Of a stretch of 64,000 nucleotides of DNA, positions 59,343-64,000 are shown in pieces. Positions within the stretch are counted from its first letter, which is position 1. Each line of letters begins with the position of its first letter. The notes under the pieces are model-generated. The model did not search any database and was not told the origin of the DNA. It was given only the letters and a program-made list of their open reading frames with translations. The translations under genes were made by a program, and so were the position numbers. Source of the DNA: Lineus longissimus (Eukaryota; Nemertea; Pilidiophora; Heteronemertea; Lineidae); NCBI RefSeq assembly GCF_910592395.1, contig NC_088317.1:14572001-14636000 (forward strand), written 5' to 3'.

Positions 59343-60371
59343 TCTAAAAGAAGAAATGCCAACTCCCAGAATTGTGAGATGTACACATCGTTTGTTTCAA
59401 GGAAGGCGGCAGTGCGGCATGGTAGCTCTGTTTCTGTGCCTTAACGTTTTTGAATGATGCGGGCTTTGGCTAGGCTTTCTCTCGGTCGGACATCAAGGGA
59501 CAGTCCACCAGTACAGAATTACCGAATTGTGACGACTACCGGGCTTGGCAACTGGCCGGAGAGCAGCACTTGGTCACGTCACGACAATTAAAATTTCAAG
59601 CGATTAAACCAAACACGCCATGAACAACTCGGCAAATTCTTCAGTGCAAACATGACGATGCATTGTATATCAAAGCGTTTAATCAGTCACCATCATGTTG
59701 CAAGACGTACCCATTGCTGTACAGCCAATTGACGAATTTCTTCTCTATTTTTCCGCCGTTCTCCAAATTTTTTAATCCCATGCATGTACACGCGAACACT
59801 GACTTCTTGAGTATGCAATTACAATGCAGGCGTCCTTACTTGCATTTCTATTTACTAAGGACCTGAACTTTCGTACGTACGCTGACATGGCTGATGGAAA
59901 TGTCTTCGCGATAATAGAGCAGTTAAAATCCTATCAATAAAAAAATGCCACAAAACACGTCGTTTTACTGTAAAAGTTTGGTCAACGGTACATCCCACCA
60001 AGTGCTAAAACTGATATACATGATAAAGTAGCCTTCTTATGCACAGAGGAATATTTCATTACCTTATGCACTAAGAAGACATCTCTACCTACTGTCGAAG
60101 GAGTGAATGATAGGTGATCTGTACACAGTCTTGCTTTTATAGTTGAAAGTATGGTTTGATAAAGGATTTTAAAGACCTCTGCGCGCGTTATGATCTCGCA
60201 GGCATTTGCCTCATCTAGCATAAAAAGCAACACGCTACTCATACCGATCCACCATCGTTGTGCCTATATCCATCCTAGAAAGGAGGCGACTTTAGGACTG
60301 ATATTCACCGCCGGCATGCACGCTATTGTGTTTACAGAACATTATTAGACCCATTCCCTAGACGATTAGAG
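59343..60371. other. Interval between LTR element and unclassified insertion (U6)
   Basis: Resumes the unit sequence where the LTR element broke it. It holds the 59663-59866 remnant of the overlapping short frames and the conserved minus-strand frame at 59982-60242. Confidence 0.5.
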
Positions 60372-60380
60372 ACATTCTGT

Positions 60381-61730
60381 GTTCTGGCGAAGCCAGTTTG
60401 TTTTGATCATGTTGATCAGAACTGTCAGATTTGCCATGTGCTTATGTTTATGTTTACATTGGGCAGAACCACTACCAGGATGATGTCTGTCATGTGATAA
60501 CTGCTGGCTATTGTTGATTGGCTGCCCTTGCAGTGTTTATTTTGGGAACAGTATAAAGGCCTAGGAGTTCAGGGAACTAATTGCATTCCATGTTGAGACT
60601 TTGGCTGAGTAGGAGCCAACACCGATTTCTTGAGAAGACAGAAGATTGCCAATGGTGGACACCTGGCTGGTATGGTAATTCAGCCATGGTGAGGTGAAGG
60701 GTCTGTGAGCGTGGATAGCCGGTACAGGAGAAGGGCCAAGGAAGCTTCTGCTGTTTTAGAACTATGCATGTGGGCTTAGTTCAGTACATGGTGGTACTAT
60801 ATTTGTTGGCTTGACCCCGAGCCCAAGGTGTGTCTGGCGACACCCTTTTCTGGAGAAGGAAGCCATCTTGTCCAGAGTTTATACATTGGAAAAAGCAGAC
60901 CAGACTTGTATTTTATCTGCTACAAAAAGATGTTCTTTGCTCTATTGTTGATGCACGGATTTGATATACCGGTGAGGTGATGGTGTGGAACATCGATGTT
61001 TAGTTGAAGACGAAGTCAACCCATAGATTGTAGGCGTCAGTTAGTGATGGTGGTTTATGGTGCCAGTGTTCAAGAAGTTTGATGTTCTTCCTACCCTGTG
61101 AGATGTCCTTGTGAGAGGTCGTTGATGTTGTGACGGTTCCGGAAGACGAGACGGCGGTGCCCGTATTTCCCACCCGTACTACAGTAACTCATTGATGATC
61201 AGTCCAGTCTAATTTGATCTCACCATTAGCGAAAATCGGTGTCTTGGAATGCCATTAGTCTGGACTTGATTACCTTTGGAGTATCACATCAAATCAGTTA
61301 GTGCTCAACGTTAGAGTTTGTCTTTGCTTCCCGCTCGGTCGTGAAGTGTTTTGTGTGAAGCACCGGTTGTGTTACCGTTTGTCGGGTACTTTGTATCGTG
61401 GACCAGAAGCACCTGTTGTGTTACCGTTTGTCGGCACTTTGTATCGTAGAACACTTTGTATCGTGGAATTATATCCAACTTAACTTAAACTGCCCCTTAG
61501 TGGATTGCAACTCCGTTGAGGTGAACAAGCTACAGCTCCGGGCCAAGTGGAGAGAATCGGAGAAGAGAGGCGTCCGAAGACGAGGGCGAGAGGGATCGGC
61601 CCAGCTGTGGATTGTGGATAGACGAACGACAAGGATTGACAACGTGATTGACTTGGTTAGTATGGTCAATCCTCGTACCTTTAATATGTACAGTCCTCTA
61701 ATTTTGATATTGCTTTGCAGCCACGCATTA
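60381..61730. mobile_element. Unclassified 1.35-kb insertion with 9-bp target duplication
   Basis: ACATTCTGT flanks it on both sides (60372-60380, 61731-61739); other units have the site once. The sequence is less AT-rich than its surroundings. No inverted ends, no poly(A), no long coding frame. CAGTATAAAGGCC at about 60549-60561 looks like a TATA box, and the outer bases can also be read as TGTT...AACA (60379-61733), so a solitary LTR with an odd duplication is one option. An internal direct repeat around GTTGTGTTACCGTTTGTCGG lies at about 61368-61436. Confidence 0.7.
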
Positions 61731-61739
61731 ACATTCTGT

Positions 61740-62236
61740 TTAAGTCATCCTGGCCATGGTTCTGCTGAAAAATGTCGATAATGATCAGAGGATCCATGTA
61801 AACAGACTGTGGTTATTTTTCTGTTAAACAGATATCGATCGAACACTATGAGTGAAAGAAAAGAAATCAATATTAGAGGCATCATCATCTTACATATCTG
61901 TTCATGTCTGAAGAATTTGTACAAAGTGTGCCAACATAAAGGGTCTTGTCCGGGCCTTTTGCGTGAGGAAGTCTGATGGTTAAGAAATCTTTAGTCTTGT
62001 TTTGTATTTGTCAGTGTTTCTTAGGTCGAAATTTTCGGCTTTTAGAAGAGTCTTAGTTCAGAACTTCTTCAGATTCGTGAACGCAATAAGACATTCGTTC
62101 CAGGACTCTTGCAACATATAAACACTAAAGTTAAATCTTAACTAAGAATCGTACATGAATCTTGAAAAGGGCAGCGACTCCTGGCCTAGGGTAACCTTCC
62201 TTTAACACTCGATCAACTTCCTTTAACACGACGCAC
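61740..62236. other. Interval before gene B (U6)
   Basis: Unit sequence shared with U3; ends at the deletion join that removed the 5' half of gene B. No gene seen. Confidence 0.5.
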
Positions 62237-62810
62237 TTTGGTCTTGTGTGTCAGTCTGTATAGACTGAAAAGTCTGGGTTTCGTCTTGGAAAGGACCTTT
62301 ATCAAGAAACTGTACAGCTGTAGATATAAAGATATCGCGACCGTCCACCAAGATTGCCATAACTTATTTGGATGCGAGATTGACGGAAGTTATTATTTTT
62401 TCACGCCACGCCCCACACCCGCGATAAGGTATTACAAGAGAGGGTCGCTGCAGCCGGTGGTGTTGTGGCTTCACGATGGATTTCATGAATTACAGTACAC
62501 ATTTCGAACCAGTCCGTTATCTAACTCACAGCTTGATATTGACCTCTTACTAAAAGGCCTTAATTTTCGAGAAACTCATTTACTAAAAGGCCTTAATTTT
62601 CGAGAAACTCATTTACTAAAAGGCCTTAATTTTCGAGGAACGCATTTTCAAAAGCCTAATTATACAAGTAAGTGCAGTGAAAAGATAGGTTCTGGTGGAT
62701 TTATCATCAAATCGCTTATCTACAGGTTTTACGTATACACCAGCAACACGGGTAATCTGGTAGTCTGGTGGTGCCCTCACGTTAAAATCGAAGTCTTCCA
62801 ACTAGTTTGA
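62237..62810 (+). pseudogene. Gene B, U6 copy: 3' half, open, three copies of an 11-residue repeat
   Basis: Shares the U3 5' deletion, so it has no proper start, but the frame is open to TGA (190 codons from an internal start), the best 3' part in the window. Three tandem 33-bp repeats (62547-62645) encode LLKGLNFRETH or a close variant; U4 and U5 have two. The C-terminal region contains the G-S-G-G-F-I-I and E-V-F-Q-L-V segments, which recall G-N-G-D-F-I-L and E-V-F-N-S-V at the end of gene A. Confidence 0.65.
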
Positions 62811-64000
62811 ATCCACATTCAATCGGCCAATGGCAAAATGTCATTGTGATGAATGATCGAAAGGGACTCTGGCTGATGGGAATATTATATATTGTTTTGG
62901 AGGAGGTATTTTGCACCTAAATCCTAACGTCATTAAAATTGCCGGAAATTTATCAAAATATCAGTGATGTGCTGAAAACAATCCAACCTACAGCTAGTCT
63001 ACTCCTGGCGCTCATTTAGACGCACTATTAAAGTGGCCCGTCTTTTTCGCTGGCTTTGAAACATCGAGTTTAGACGAGAAAAGTTATCTTCTGAGTAACA
63101 TTTGGTGGGAAATGCCACGTTTGATGGTCAACTGTACCCACGATCATAAAAAAAAGTAGTGCATGACTTCAATCCCCCTTAAATGTCATTTCGTGGTTTC
63201 AAACTACATATTATGCGACTACGTTTCGTTGAACTATACGTACATAACGGACGTGGATGAACGATGCCAACGAAAAATCTCCAGTCATTCGAAGTTCACT
63301 CGAAATTACATTGTATCTCATATATCTTTTATTGGCCGAAACTTTGCTAGTTTTAACGGGATTTTTCCTCGTATATTGATACTGTGTAGTGGGTTGATGG
63401 TCACCTGTAATTAAAGTGCACATACAGATACAAAAGTCAGGTCTGCTCAGTTAATTGAAGGTGAATGATTTCATATAACAGATATACCCGCCTATTTTAC
63501 ACGCCGATTATATAGTACTCTAGGGGGAGCTTCAAGCTCGCTTTGTTTCGTGTGGCAAGAAAATATCTGCCCCACAATACCGCCTTTACATACTTACTCT
63601 CAAAATAGTAAGTACTAGCTGGACATTCTTTTTGTCACAAGTATGAATGTATCATTTAACTGATGACAAAATGCACTTCAATGATACATCGGATTAGAAT
63701 CTGTAAATAAATGTATGAAAGTGATTTTAGGAAGGGAAAAACGCCTCAGCCAGATTTTACATAGACGCACTTATTTGGCGTACTGTAATGGTAAAGGTTA
63801 TGTCAATACGCACTTGCTGGTGTCTCTGTCGTCATTTTTACTCTTTCGATTATCAGATCATGTTTTAGTAGTGCTTCCTTAACATATACCCGCTAAAGAT
63901 GGACACCCTCTTTTCTAAGGACGTTGGTTTGGTCCAGAAGCGGTATTTCTGATCAATTTCACATTTGTAATCATGACGCCTCTTTATTAATGACATCCAT
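62811..64000. other. 3' interval of U6
   Basis: Repeats the pattern of U4 and U5: the VIVMNDRKGLWLMG frame just past gene B, then the conserved plus-strand frame 63163-63414. No intact gene. Confidence 0.4.

Overview
The window is nuclear DNA of an animal, most likely a marine invertebrate. It holds intron-like gaps with GT/AG borders, a tRNA-derived SINE head, an APE-type LINE, a Gmr1-like Ty3/gypsy element and several kinds of MITE. Nothing bacterial, viral or organellar is visible. The species cannot be named from the sequence alone.

The backbone is a direct tandem array of six related units of about 8 to 9.7 kb once insertions are discounted: U1 1-9520, U2 9521-21303, U3 21304-29070, U4 29071-38431, U5 38432-48120 and U6 48121 to beyond the window end. 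Each unit carries gene A on the minus strand near its left end. Its last coding exon encodes a conserved 335-residue block. About 0.6 kb upstream lies an exon with a PAN/apple-like cysteine pattern, and its GT donor joins in phase to an AG acceptor just before the 335-residue block. Each unit except U2 also carries gene B on the plus strand near its right end. Gene B is broken in every copy here, in different ways, while gene A is open in five of six copies. Gene A and gene B share length, a strong 3' splice-site-like motif before the first ATG and some local sequence patterns. They may be distant paralogues with a beta-propeller-like fold; this is inference.

The units differ by insertions and deletions. 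U1, U2 and U5 carry a 0.99-kb foldback element made of short tandem repeats in opposite orientation and lack a 1.2-kb block. U3, U4 and U6 have that block, with a TA-flanked MITE in it, and lack the foldback element. U1 and U2 share a long-TIR MITE just before gene B. U2 gene A was truncated by a LINE (10715-14389) with an intact 1169-residue endonuclease/reverse transcriptase frame; the insertion removed about 126 bp of target. U6 holds a complete but decayed LTR element (53179-59337) with a 5-bp target duplication, an unclassified 1.35-kb insertion (60381-61730) with a 9-bp duplication, and a 119-bp ATC microsatellite inside another small insertion.

The most interesting items are the array of putative PAN-plus-propeller genes, kept open while the neighbouring gene decays, and the LTR element, whose integrase precedes its reverse transcriptase and whose Gag has a SCAN-like segment (Gmr1 type).
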